Origin: Bremia lactucae
Lineage: Eukaryota; Oomycota; Peronosporomycetes; Peronosporales; Peronosporaceae
Assembly: GCF_004359215.1 (NCBI RefSeq)
Contig: NC_090621.1
Coordinates: forward strand, 3,001,541 to 3,065,540
DNA: 64,000 nucleotides
Direction of reading: 5' to 3'
In this document: piece by piece, positions 1-10,887 of the stretch
Layout of the letters: each line of letters starts with the position of its first letter
How positions within the stretch are numbered: the stretch's first letter is position 1
The notes under the pieces: model-generated
Told to the model about the DNA's origin: nothing
The model's database searches: none
Seen by the model: the letters and a program-made list of their open reading frames with translations, nothing else
Program-made: the position numbers and the translations under genes

Positions 1-3000
1 CAATCTTGTTATGGTAAATCAGGAACAGTTGTTTGGTGTAATCCTGAACCTTTGCCAAATGCATAGATAAATTATGATCACGTAATCTGATCCGTTCTCA
101 CACTTGACCTTGATTTATTTAGACAATTTATTTTCCAACAGTGCCTTGAATACGTTTGCCCGGTGATTTTGACATCTCTTATATCTCTTGAACTTGGCTC
201 ACAAAGCTTACGAGCTTGTACGACACTCCGAGCAATTGATTTATTAAGTTTTAAAAAACGTAAGCGGCTCTTTGAGCCAATAAGTCTTCATCTGACTAAG
301 AGATAAATAACTCCGCTATACAAATCTACAAATGAGAAGATTATGAGCTTAACTGCGTTCGATGCGAGCGACGTACTACGCGAAGATATTTTTTAGATTA
401 GACTGGTTGCTAGAGCAATTTGACCTAACGGACGTTCCAGAAGAAGAAGATGAAATTACAAAAAAAGTGAGCAGCACAAATTTGGAATCAATTGTGCACA
501 CAGCAAGATCGACTGCAGAGGTATGGCCCAGATTGATTTTTTTTTCTTGCGACAAAGTATGCATATTCGAGTACAGCTGCGATGGCAACAACCGAGTAAA
601 TGCTGAGACGAGAGAACGATAGGATGGTGAAAACGGAGCCCCATAAAGTCATCTGAAGATATACGCATATGTCGAAGTACAAGAATGGACCTCAACAATT
701 TGAAGGACAATAAAGTGCCGGTGTAAAAATGATGACAACCTCAGAGAAAATATTACCTACATAATAAATGTGGTCAGGGCTTCAAGGTTAGCCAAGAAAA
801 AATTGGGCGATTTAACGAAGAAAGAGCATTTACTGTGTCAGGCCTGACGTCAGCTGGTGCTATGTTAAAATGGGGTTAGGAGCAACATCGTTTATATTTT
901 CTCATCGAGGTCTGATTTTAAACAGCTAACTCACAATTGTCTTCTGAGTACTTCTGCGTTACTATGAAGTCATCTTTTAGCAAAATCCCGATTCTATGCG
1001 TGCCATTTAAGATAAAATGACAGTGGACTGCGATAGCTACGCTCATTTCGAAAAGAAGGTTAAGAAATCCGAGCTTGTCACCCCTAAGCGTGAAGACAAT
1101 CTTTGTCGCAAAATCACTTCCCTGAATGAGTATCCGTAATTCTATCAACGATGAACATGAGATAGAAAGCTTTGATTGAGGAACGAGTTTGTCGTCGGCT
1201 CATGACAATTGCGACCGTAAGGGCTAATCGAGAGTCATTTTTAAACTATCCAGTGGGAAAGACCGTATCCTAGATGTTGCAGGCCATGCGTTGGCAAACT
1301 GGCTTACAGGTCCGGAAGCGCCGGAGGAGATTGCTGTCCACGAGATGTATTTTACCCCACCGAATATAACGTAATATCAGCACCGGACGCCTTAGTACGA
1401 TTGAATACTATTTTTCGATGAGAAGGACAGTGCATGTATTGGATAGATCGTCAAACCCAACCTCGTAAAAATACATGGGCCTTTAAAGCTTGCGCCCACG
1501 GGGCAGACAATCGTCAAGAACGGAAATGATGTAGTTTTGCAAAGCTGAATACTTAAGACCAACTAAAATTTGTGTACGTACTTAGTATGAGGCTCTCGCT
1601 TATCAAAACAGTAATGCTTCGGTTGCACGTTAAAACAAGAGCCCAAGGCATACCATGGCTGAAGATCCGCTCATTTGGTGGAAAGCGTGGTTTGAAACAA
1701 GTTGACCCCGAGCGTGGCGTTAGTGAAAATAGAAGTTGCAGCGGGGCACCTGTACTTCCACAACTTATCAGACGAGGGACGACAAGGCAAACACCAATAT
1801 CTGGTCCCGCATCATTGACTAGATAGTGGTATATGCCTCGGCACGATGTCGCTTTAGAAATTTGTCCACTGAGATTCCATTCCGCAACCAGCAACGCAAG
1901 AGGGCCCGATAATTGGAGAATCATTTCGTTGGTTTTTACGGCACGGATGCACCTTCTCCGTGAGACTCTTGCACTAACCCGGAGTCGACGTACAAACCTG
2001 TCTTCTGGCGGTAAACCGCTTAAAGATCATGGAGGGTGTAGCAGCTGCGTTAAGGTCGTCTTTCTCGGCAGAAGCGCCTTTACATTGGATCACGATACGG
2101 CTAAAGGAAACCAAACGCAAAACCCTGAGTGTGTGCGCAGCTTATGCGTATGCATAAGCTAGGTTCTTCTTCGACGCTATATCCTCCGACAAATTGTGGT
2201 CGCAATACGGTCTAAAGACTGCAGATACTATATTGTTCCGACGAATGTCAGAGGGATTTGGTGGCCACACCAATATCGATGGGTGGCCAACTAAGTTCGC
2301 TCCCGCGATCAGTGTCATAAAGCCTGCACCGTCCAGCAGTGCGCCTTTGAAGCCGCTGCCGATCCCAACGGATTGTTCGAAATGCCACCAGTCGCATTGC
2401 CGCGTTCGATACGGCTTAATTGTGACACCGTCTGGACACGTACACGTGCCGTCGGTGGAGCAAGCTTAGGCTCTTCTGCGTCAGACTCCTCGTTGTGATG
2501 ATAGTCTGACCGACAGTTGCTGGGTGCTTACTTAATTGCGAAGCAGGTGCACCTTTATAAGCAGTGCTATCAAGAATGGTTGCTGCACTAGCTAGCGCAG
2601 ACGACGAGGCGATTGCCTGGTTGACGTTTGGCAGGTGCGCCCTGGCAACATTAGGCGTCTCCGCGTTGGGAGCAATGGGTGAATGTTGGAGGCAATATAG
2701 CGCCATCATTCTTCACCATTAGCTCGCTGTACTCATCACTACTATGAGGTGATGTCAGCGGTGTAGTCAATAATGAGCGACAGATCGACATCGTCACTGT
2801 GCAAGTGGGATGATCATTGAGCCCATTTAACAGCGCGGCAACAGCACTAGTAGCTGTCGGAGTTTCAACTGGGCACTAGGCAGCGGCGGCATTTTATCGC
2901 GGCGCGTGCGCTTTCTGTTACGTTGTTTGAGTGTTCGCAGACAACCTATCAGCTTTGCCCGTTTTAGGTAACATGTCAAGCGCCGTGTGAAGTCACCCGA

Positions 3001-3570
3001 GTAGGTGCGCACACTGGTCGCTAAAGGATTGGTTGATTGAACTAAAGCGGTGCGACGTAAGCGTCTCGCTGTCCCTCTTTCCTCCAGTTGACGATTTTAC
3101 AAAATGTAAACTCATTCTTATAGAGGAAGGAGGTGTAACGGGCTAAAGAGCCTAATATTACACACCCGTTAAGTACACGTCACGGGAAGTCAATTACTTC
3201 ATATTAAGTAATATGACTCGCCACTACGATGAGGATCACATAGTGCCCCACCCTTGTGTATGCGATATACATAGGTACTTAGGGGTGACGTCTAGCCTCA
3301 TCCGCGAGCAGAGGTATCCGGAACAATACGCTTGCAACGTAAGGATTTACATCTAAAGAGATGGCATCTATTCATTTATCCCAAGGTCTTATATTTAATT
3401 TTATGAAATATAAATCATCTTGCTTGAAGGTGTATGCTTGTAGTGCGAGGCTGCTTCAGAAGCGCCCGCCTACAGAATTTCCGAAATGGAGAATTTTAAT
3501 GGCCCTCACATACAAGAATACGATGCTCTATTGTAGATAGTTTGCTTGTGCGTAGTTAGCTGTGAGTCTT
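1..3570. other. Repeat-rich stretch without a recognisable gene
   Basis: The open frames here are short (under 125 codons), overlap on both strands and match no family I recognise. The sequence is mixed AT-rich and moderate GC and looks like decayed transposon sequence. Near 3134 there is a TGTAACGGG motif like the terminus of the LTR that follows at 3571, so an older LTR fragment may lie at about 3134-3570. I support no gene here. Confidence 0.4.
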
Positions 3571-4066
3571 TGTAACGGGGCACCTGTCACTAGTGCTGAA
3601 AAGTACTAGTTAACATTACACTGATTACTGTGTAGGTGAGGTGCCTCGAATTTCACGTACACAAGAGTACAGAGGAAGGTTTTTATGAGCAAGAGAACTT
3701 AGCTTTAAGGTCTCGACTAAGGCTTCAGAATAGAGAAAAAGTAAAACTGTATTAATATATTTTGTTTCCTGCGTAACGATCTCTACCTACTACTCAATTT
3801 ATTATATTTATAACAAACGATAAATGGCGCCTCCTTGCACACCGCATAATCGTGTCTTATAACGATTGGTGGGGTTAATATAAACTTAAATCAACCAAGC
3901 AATAGGTCTAATGTCTTATTGCATCAATATTGCCAGATTTGATAATATTGGAACTGTCCAGTCAAAAAGTTTATAAAGATTACTATTTGTCCTTCTTTGC
4001 TTAATACCTTTCATAGAACATAATATCAATTATTATTTTTTAAGAAGTAATACCTAAGTTACGGAA
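3571..4066 (-). repeat. LTR of gypsy family A, inverted copy
   Basis: This stretch is the reverse complement of the LTR at 48592-49093. It begins TGTAACGGGGCACC, the complement of the other copy's end, and it shares the interior blocks around 3820-3960 (AAGGAGGCGCC, the TTATAACGATTGG block and the TTGATGCAATAAGACATTA block, all in inverse). The length, about 496 bp, is close to the 502 bp of the other copy. The outer end near 4066 is diverged and the boundary is approximate. Confidence 0.7.
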
Positions 4067-4109
4067 CACCCGGACACCCCATTACAATCTTGACACAGAA
4101 TTTCTTTCT

Positions 4110-5560
4110 CGTAGCGTAATTAAATTACTACTTCAACAGGAATAAATTTTTTCGATGTGCACATGAAGGCTGCTACCAAGTAAAAGTATTCGTGTGTAAC
4201 AGGAGGCTCAATAGATGAGTATTGTGAATAAATGACTAAACCTATGGTGCCACCTCGGGCAACCACGCTAAGTAAACTTAGACGTGCCACTCCATGTATC
4301 TCAGGGATATCACACCCTTGATGACTCGGCCTTAGGCCGACAATGCTTTCAGCATTCAGTGAATCGTTATTACAACGAGTGTCACTCGACGGAATACGTG
4401 CCGTTCCAGTTCTGTCTACTGAGTCGGGCTCAGAATTGATATTTTTAACATTGGATGTTATTAAATCAAACATTCCAATGTCGAAAACACTGACGACATA
4501 CTTATTCAATGATCTGCGCCAATAGCGCTTTTGTTGCCTAGCAAAGGTGGGTTCATGACTCTCCCAATACTTTGCTAGGAACATTGCGCGTGGCGCGTAG
4601 GGTGTTAGACTTCTGATCGATCAATGACTCATGGCGTTCAATCCAGGCTATACCAAGGATGAGCTCATATCTCGAATCCAAATCAAGGACGAGATAGCAT
4701 TCCATACTGTCAAAGTCCAGAAGCTTTATACCTAAGTTCACTGGAACTTTGGGAACAGTGACATCGCTAAGCGAACAGTGATTGTATCACCTTCATGCGC
4801 TTTAAGCGCCTCGACGTATTGCTCACTTCCTTCAAGGGAAAGGCGTCGAGTATAATTGCAAGACGCTCCTAAGTCAATTAAATTGACCACGGCTTACGCC
4901 CTAAGATCAAAAAGGAAACTGCATTTTTTTTAATTAATTAATCGAAAACCTTGCCCTAGCTAATTAAAATAGATCTCGGCCGCCAGATTTTTGACCAGAA
5001 TAAAAGGTAATTTACCCATAAGTAAATGTACCACAACAACGGTTTTCCAACCGATGTGTGCCCCATTTTATGGTGGATAGAGAATTCTAATTTTGAGCTC
5101 ATCATGAAAGCAGCAGACGCTCAAGAAATGCTAACACCGGCGCAGTCGATGAAGCTCTTGACAAGTAAAGGGGTTTTAAAGGTCGCGTCTAGATAACTTG
5201 CTCTATTGGTTACGGTTAGCGATGCATCAGCTCTAGTGGTGAATTTGCAGTCAAAGAGGCGCCAAGAATGGAAAGCTGTGGTCAAAGAACATTACCGCTG
5301 ACTGCGGGATGCGAAACAATTTATCGGGCATGAGTACACTTATAGCGGGTCGAGCCGGTGGCGAGAGGGAATTCAGTTTTGTTTAAATCAAGGTTGTAAT
5401 GTGCGAACATTGCGAGCGCGTCGGTGTACGACTCAAATTCATTTCATTAATTACCTTAAAAAGGTGTCTGTTTGAGCCTATAGGTCTTCTTTTTGACTAA
5501 GGGACGACGACAAAGGCGTCAGCAGAGGGCTCCATTTGCATATTGTCGAGTGTTAGCAGA
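4110..5560 (-). mobile_element. Truncated Ty3/gypsy family B fragment, inverted
   Basis: Minus-strand frames at 4553-4741 and 4120-4584 encode the retroviral-type protease end (DLDSRYELILGIAW) and the linker after it. They are near-identical to the plus-strand copy at 53090-53540. Positions 4900-5070 match the LTR of family B, and 5090-5560 match the sequence upstream of that LTR at 51000-51535. Relative to the right-hand copy, everything between LTR position 51710 and protease position 52945 is missing, so gag is deleted. RT, RNase H and integrase are absent. This is a dead remnant. Confidence 0.75.
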
Positions 5561-5743
5561 AGCGAATATGACACAATCACAAGCTCGAATAACACAATTG
5601 CAAAAGCACAGCGTCAAGTAAGAAAATAATATTAATTTTAACAGAAACAAAAGCACAACCCCTTAAGAAATGAGAACCTTTTTAAAAATCTCCTCAAACA
5701 ATGTGGGCCACTCGAAAAGCTTCCCGACTCGGTAATTTTCGTC

Positions 5744-6597
5744 GTGAGCGGGTCCGAAATCCCCATCGTTTCATTATCTGATCCAGAGTCATGTTCCACG
5801 CTTGCAAAGGCGTTCAAACGCTTTGGCTGTTGCTACCTCGTGGATCATGGCATTTCGGATGATTTATTAAATCAAGCAGTGCAAAGTACCAAGTCATTTT
5901 GCGCTCTGCACGACGACATCAAAGCTTCGATCCCTGTGGTCCAAAATGGCAAAGGATTCACGCGTGGATACATTGGCATGGGTAGAGAAAGTGGTAGTGC
6001 CGAGCGTGTAGAGGTCAAAGAAGCTTTTTCATACGGTTTTGAATGGGCGGAGAACCGTACAGCGCCTTTTTCAAACAGCTTGCAAGGCTTGAATGTCTGA
6101 CCTAAGGCCGAGGATTGGCCTCAACGGAATCGCGACGTTCTTATTGATTTTTTCCAAACGATGATGACAGCGTCCCACACTTTAGCCCGTCGTCTTTCAC
6201 AAGGACTCTACGGGAAAGCCGAATTTCTAGAGAATTGCTGTCCCAAAGCCGAGACAATATCACTTATGCGCCTATTCCACTATTTTCCCTATGAGCATTT
6301 CGCAAGCTTGACAAACAATCAATCTCTTTCTAATAATTTTAAAGAATTTATTGGTTCGAGTCCACATACCGACTGGGGATTTCTGACACTTATTTTGCAG
6401 GATCCTGGGGGTGGATTGCAAATTTATCACAATCAAAAGTGGATGGATGTGCCGTATGTAGCTGGAGCACTCGTTGCCAATGCTGGAGACTACTTGTCTC
6501 TCGTTACAAACGGGAATTGCCTGTCACCCGTGCACCGTGTCCTTTTAAATAAACGAGAACGCTACTCGCTTGTATTTTTCTACTATCCCGACTTTGA
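5744..6597 (+). pseudogene. 2-oxoglutarate/Fe(II)-dependent dioxygenase, 5' part (broken gene)
   Basis: The product resembles isopenicillin N synthase-like 2OG-Fe(II) oxygenases. It has an N-terminal DIOX_N-like region (the SEIPIVSLSD start, CCYLVDHGI) followed by the jelly-roll catalytic core. The HxD iron motif (SSPHTDWGF), the distal His (SPVHRV) and the RxS 2OG-binding pair (RYS) are all visible. The frame is interrupted by TGA at 6098-6100, where the family usually has Trp (NV-stop-PKAEDWP), and reopens in the same frame until 6597. There a LINE insertion cuts the gene inside the YPDF motif; the 3' end resumes at 18148. Joined over the insertion, the frame is about 334 codons, normal for the family. 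The start is uncertain: 5744 is GTG, and the nearest upstream ATG (5701) is in another frame, so a first exon or a frameshift may be missed. The substrate is unknown. Confidence 0.85.
6584..6597. repeat. Target-site duplication, left copy
   Basis: The 14-mer TATCCCGACTTTGA occurs here and again at 18148-18161, exactly at the two edges of the LINE. Both copies encode the same YPDF residues of the interrupted oxygenase, in frame. This is the signature of target-primed reverse transcription. Confidence 0.9.
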
Positions 6598-6744
6598 GTT
6601 TGAGTGTCTATATTACTAGAATTAGACGGAATGACTTCTCAATCTACCTAGAATATGACTGTGAGCCTGCTAGCTAGAGTATTATACAGTGTATCTGCTA
6701 TAATACAGATTCCTAACGTTGTTCGATGAGGGAGAATGGAGAAT

Positions 6745-9700
6745 CTACGATCGATCCTCTTGCATCTTCCGATGCAACCAACCTTGCATTTGTTGCTTGA
6801 GGAACCTCACAGCGAATAAATGTGGGTTGACTTGCATAAAACCACCAAGTGAGCGAGAACACCGAAGTTGTTTCAATACACACTTGATCGAAGCTTGGTC
6901 TTCTTCAGATTGAGAACGACGCATGAAGGCTCGTACATGAGCGCTGAACGTCGTATAAATGACACGGAGTGCTGGTAGCAACGGTGTTGGTGCGCGCTGT
7001 CGGAACAGACAGTCGTTGCGCACGGTCCACACAAAGTGAAGGACGATCGCACGCATGATCTGCCATAGGTCTCCCAACATGCCGATGTGTTCTTTCCACT
7101 CGTCAGTTGGTGTGGGTCGACGTCCAAGTACAATGTCGATCCACTTTGGGGCGTAGGTGAAGAACGAAGACCAGTCACGAAACATCACTGGCCATAGTTC
7201 AGAGGGCAATACGCACTCGAAGAACAGATGTTGTTCTGTCTCCACTGCAGAACACCCATCACGGATGCAATATATGATCTGCGGGTGAGCGTCTCGCAGG
7301 AAAGAGAAGCGAGATCGTACTGGCAACAGACGCATTGCCAGTCGATACTGGAGATCTTCATACACCGGTAGCAGTATCTTTCTCAGGTGTTTGCACAGTC
7401 GCACAAACCTCTTGATGTCATCTGCTGTGGCTCGAACGTGGTGTAGTTGGATGGGGTGAGGTTTCTTCGGCGTTGGTGGTTGCCACACGATAGCGAGCAG
7501 CTGGGATCGGGGAATCGAGGGAACAATATGTGTTCGTTCCCCAACCTTCACTCCAACGTAAGGAGCTCGAGAGATCTCCGTGTTGTTTGTAATGGGGACT
7601 ACTGAGTTGGTTTCGCACAGTCCGATCAGTCGCTGGAAGACTTGTGAGGCTTCAACATGGAGTGCGCGGAGCCACTTGTATTGCTGGTAAGCTGGTACAG
7701 CAGTGTACTGGTAGTCGATATGAGAGCGAGCAAAAGCGTCGACGTTTGGCCATGAACCATCCGGACATAGGAAGTCAGAGAGACTTCTTATCTGGAAAGC
7801 GTTGGCGACGTGTTGACGATAACTGCGCTGGGGCTCTGCAACCATACAGAAGCTACGACGCTGGACTTCTGAAGTGTCAATTCGAGTTGCCTTGACATAC
7901 TGGAACTCGGACGCACCATGGAACCAGATCGGTTGTCGGAGCAGGTATGTGAGACGAGCTGGAGGATTGAGATCACGCCATGTGACTTCCCACTTGAGTG
8001 AGTACCACAGACACCACACCACTCTCCACCATTGGGACAAGACACACCGCTTGAGTAGTGCACCATGTCGCAGCGGACTGATCGTCAGGAAGTCGAGTGG
8101 CTGCCATGGGCCCCAACCTGGGAGAGCAAGCAATAGGAGTGTTAATCCTGCAGTGGTCCAGTTGCGTGTCGTCGAGGTTGAGGCAGCGACAAACTGGAGC
8201 AACTGTTGGAGCTTCTGACGCTTGAGTGAAGCTTCGATGCTGGGGATGTGCAATCCACCCTCCGAGCGTGGTTGATACAGGAACTCCTTGGCGATCAACT
8301 GGATATGCTTGGCGTTGCGTTCGTAGCGACGACTGAGCACGAATCGGTTGAGTGTCGACTGCCACTTCTTGACAATGCGGTCAGGAACTGGGGCATGTAC
8401 CGTGTAGTGCCAGAGCCGAGAAAGAACCATGGTGAGCGCGATGAGTAGACGACCTCTCAAGGTTCGTGCTCGACGGAACCAGAGCAGGAAACCTTCATAG
8501 AAGCGTCGATCCAGGAACTCGATGATGGCATCGTCCGTTGTGTCTTGACCGAAGAGGAGACCGAGAAACTTGACATTCCCGCCTCTCTGCAGTACCTTGA
8601 TGCCAGGGATAACTGGGGCTTCACGTAACCGATGCAGTGGCATCAAAGTACACTTGCTCAAGTTGAGCTTGGCACCAGAGCCATCGCAATACACCTGGAC
8701 AAGTTCGAGTTGCGCTTGGATACCTTGTATCGAGCTAGAGAGCAACGTCGAGTCATCAGCGAAGAACAATCCGGGAACTGTGTGATCCTCTGTCAGACAG
8801 ATGCCATGTTCTTCGTGTTGACGTAACAGATTACCCAATGGTTCGATGACCATTAGAAAGAGCAATGCTGAGAGCGGGTCACCTTGTTTGACACCGCGTG
8901 TCGGACAGATTGCTGGCTGGATGTGACCATTGATCAGAAGGTGAGCCTGTTGACCTGTGTACAGCAGCTTCACCCAGTCGGAGAAGGCTCCACCACAGCC
9001 CATGCGATCAAGCACTTGGAACATATAATTCCAGTTGACTCGGTCGTACGCTTTCTCAAAGTCGAGAAACATGGCGTAGGCCTCTTCATCTCTTGCAGTC
9101 ACGAGATCTTGCAGATCAGCCAGAAAGCGAATGTGGTGATGGATGGATCTACCCTTCACGAACGCCTTCTGATCGACGTGGATCAGTTTGGGTAGGGAGA
9201 GCTGTAGTCGATACGTCAGTGTCTTGGACAGAGCTTTGACGTCGACTCCCATGAGCGAGATCGGTCGAAAGTTTCCCGGATCGGCCCGGGAACCCTTCTT
9301 GTGTAAGAGACAGACTGCTGACTGACGCTGGGAGTATAGGAGCTCACCTCGTGCTAGCTGATAGTTGAACACGATGCTCAGACATTCACCAAAGACATCA
9401 GTTGCAACTTGATAGAAACCAGCTGTGAGTCCATCCATCCCAGGAGCAGAGCTGGCCTTCATGTGTTTGAGTGCGTCAGCCAAATCGGCGCCGGAGATTG
9501 GAGTGTTCAGCAGATCTTGTTCTTCTGTCGAGAGCCGCTTTTCGATCGTACTCAGCAACTTCCGACTTTTGCTGGAGTTGGTTGGCGGCGTAGATTCAGC
9601 TGGACTGTCTCGATCTCCCATGATAGATCCCCAGTGAGCTCGGAATCCCGCTGAGATATCTTGGGAGTTGCGTGAGACACGTCCATTCGATGTCTGGACT

Positions 9701-10887
9701 TCTTCGATACTGACTCGACGGAGTGAAGTGTCTAGTGGTCGGAAGAAGTATTTGGATGACGTCTCAGCATGTTGAGCTTGGAAGTCGAAGGCAGCGTCTT
9801 GGTTATAGCAACTAGACCTGTTCACACAGTCCCGGTATGCTTCCATAGCGGCATGGAGACCAGCCTGGGATACGGAGTGACGATCTTCGCGGAATCGCTT
9901 CGCTGCGTCGTCGAGTGTCTTGCGAGCTATTTCGACTGCAGCTTCATTTTGGGATCGAAGTTTGCGTTGGAGTGCCTGTAGAAGCCGACGGACTGACTTC
10001 TTCCATTGTTCCCAGACCTTGCCTGGGTTCTTGGCGGCTTGGATATCTTGTAGTAGTTGCTGAGCCTCACCCTGGATGGCTTCAACCACCTCCGGGTACT
10101 CAAGCAGATATGCTGGGAATCTCCAATATCCACGACCATGCAACTGGGACATGGAGCGGAGTGTGACTTGGTGCACCAAGTGGTCACCTGCACCCTTGGG
10201 TTCGAAGTACTTGGCATCGCCGTACACTGCGTTGCTGAAGTCTTCAGACATGAGGATGTAGTCGAGTCGGTTTTTACGTGGCTGAGGACCTGTGTACACT
10301 CGTTCATCTGGATGGTGGATGCGCCAGGAATCTACCACTCCAAGCTGACCGAGCCAACCGAGGCATGCACTGCGTCCAGGACGAGCACGAAGCGAGGGTT
10401 GAGATGAGTCCATGCTTGGATCCAGAGGTGTGTTGAGGTCGCCGAGCACGAGGTGCGTCGCATTGTCTTCGAACAAGTCGACTCGTAGGTGATCGAAGAA
10501 CACCAACTTGTCGGAGTCGTTGACAGGCGAGTAGACATTGTGGATGTATATGGGAGCATTCCCAACTGACACTCGGATCACTAGATAGCGACCTGGGACT
10601 GTCAGATCGGGAAGCTCCACCACAGTGTCGAAACCTGGGAAATCCGAGCGGAGTACAGTCAGCACTCCACCTGACCGACCGGTAGTCTGGGTTGAGCTGT
10701 TAGCACCCGGATCACTGACAAAGAGTTTGTGCTGGAATCGGGCGTCGTGGTTGAACTTGAGTGTGTCGAGATGATGAGAATCACGTAGTTTGGTTTCTTG
10801 GACACAAGAGACGCTGTGTCGCTGGAGAAAATTTTCAATCAGCAGATGGCCATTCTTCTTGATCCCATTGGTGTTGACTGTCAGCAA
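6745..10887 (-). CDS. LINE ORF2: APE endonuclease-reverse transcriptase
   Basis: About 1,380 residues. The N-terminal apurinic-type endonuclease shows TVNTNGI, QETKL, GDLNTPLD, RLDYILMS and GAGDHLV, the usual Asn/Glu/Asp/His active-site blocks. The central reverse transcriptase shows FLDFEKAYDRVNW, GVKQGDPLSALLF and the catalytic FADD box. Near the C-terminus there is a zf-RVT-like cluster (CIRDGC, then HLFFEC). It nicks target DNA and reverse-transcribes the element RNA at the nick. There is no ATG at its start. The frame is open from 10962, just after a TGA at 10963-10965, and overlaps the end of ORF1 in the +1 frame; 10887 is only a TTG. Expression must therefore use frameshifting, reinitiation or a non-AUG start. 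No internal stops or frameshifts are visible. Confidence 0.92.
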   Translation of the reverse strand: MLTVNTNGIKKNGHLLIENFLQRHSVSCVQETKLRDSHHLDTLKFNHDARFQHKLFVSDPGANSSTQTTGRSGGVLTVLRSDFPGFDTVVELPDLTVPGRYLVIRVSVGNAPIYIHNVYSPVNDSDKLVFFDHLRVDLFEDNATHLVLGDLNTPLDPSMDSSQPSLRARPGRSACLGWLGQLGVVDSWRIHHPDERVYTGPQPRKNRLDYILMSEDFSNAVYGDAKYFEPKGAGDHLVHQVTLRSMSQLHGRGYWRFPAYLLEYPEVVEAIQGEAQQLLQDIQAAKNPGKVWEQWKKSVRRLLQALQRKLRSQNEAAVEIARKTLDDAAKRFREDRHSVSQAGLHAAMEAYRDCVNRSSCYNQDAAFDFQAQHAETSSKYFFRPLDTSLRRVSIEEVQTSNGRVSRNSQDISAGFRAHWGSIMGDRDSPAESTPPTNSSKSRKLLSTIEKRLSTEEQDLLNTPISGADLADALKHMKASSAPGMDGLTAGFYQVATDVFGECLSIVFNYQLARGELLYSQRQSAVCLLHKKGSRADPGNFRPISLMGVDVKALSKTLTYRLQLSLPKLIHVDQKAFVKGRSIHHHIRFLADLQDLVTARDEEAYAMFLDFEKAYDRVNWNYMFQVLDRMGCGGAFSDWVKLLYTGQQAHLLINGHIQPAICPTRGVKQGDPLSALLFLMVIEPLGNLLRQHEEHGICLTEDHTVPGLFFADDSTLLSSSIQGIQAQLELVQVYCDGSGAKLNLSKCTLMPLHRLREAPVIPGIKVLQRGGNVKFLGLLFGQDTTDDAIIEFLDRRFYEGFLLWFRRARTLRGRLLIALTMVLSRLWHYTVHAPVPDRIVKKWQSTLNRFVLSRRYERNAKHIQLIAKEFLYQPRSEGGLHIPSIEASLKRQKLQQLLQFVAASTSTTRNWTTAGLTLLLLALPGWGPWQPLDFLTISPLRHGALLKRCVLSQWWRVVWCLWYSLKWEVTWRDLNPPARLTYLLRQPIWFHGASEFQYVKATRIDTSEVQRRSFCMVAEPQRSYRQHVANAFQIRSLSDFLCPDGSWPNVDAFARSHIDYQYTAVPAYQQYKWLRALHVEASQVFQRLIGLCETNSVVPITNNTEISRAPYVGVKVGERTHIVPSIPRSQLLAIVWQPPTPKKPHPIQLHHVRATADDIKRFVRLCKHLRKILLPVYEDLQYRLAMRLLPVRSRFSFLRDAHPQIIYCIRDGCSAVETEQHLFFECVLPSELWPVMFRDWSSFFTYAPKWIDIVLGRRPTPTDEWKEHIGMLGDLWQIMRAIVLHFVWTVRNDCLFRQRAPTPLLPALRVIYTTFSAHVRAFMRRSQSEEDQASIKCVLKQLRCSRSLGGFMQVNPHLFAVRFLKQQMQGWLHRKMQEDRS

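Noticed and set aside
1553..2709. Several 80-125-codon frames on both strands as possible genes or effectors.
   Set aside because: No signal peptide with an RXLR or LxLFLAK-type motif was found, and the frames overlap each other; probably decayed repeat.
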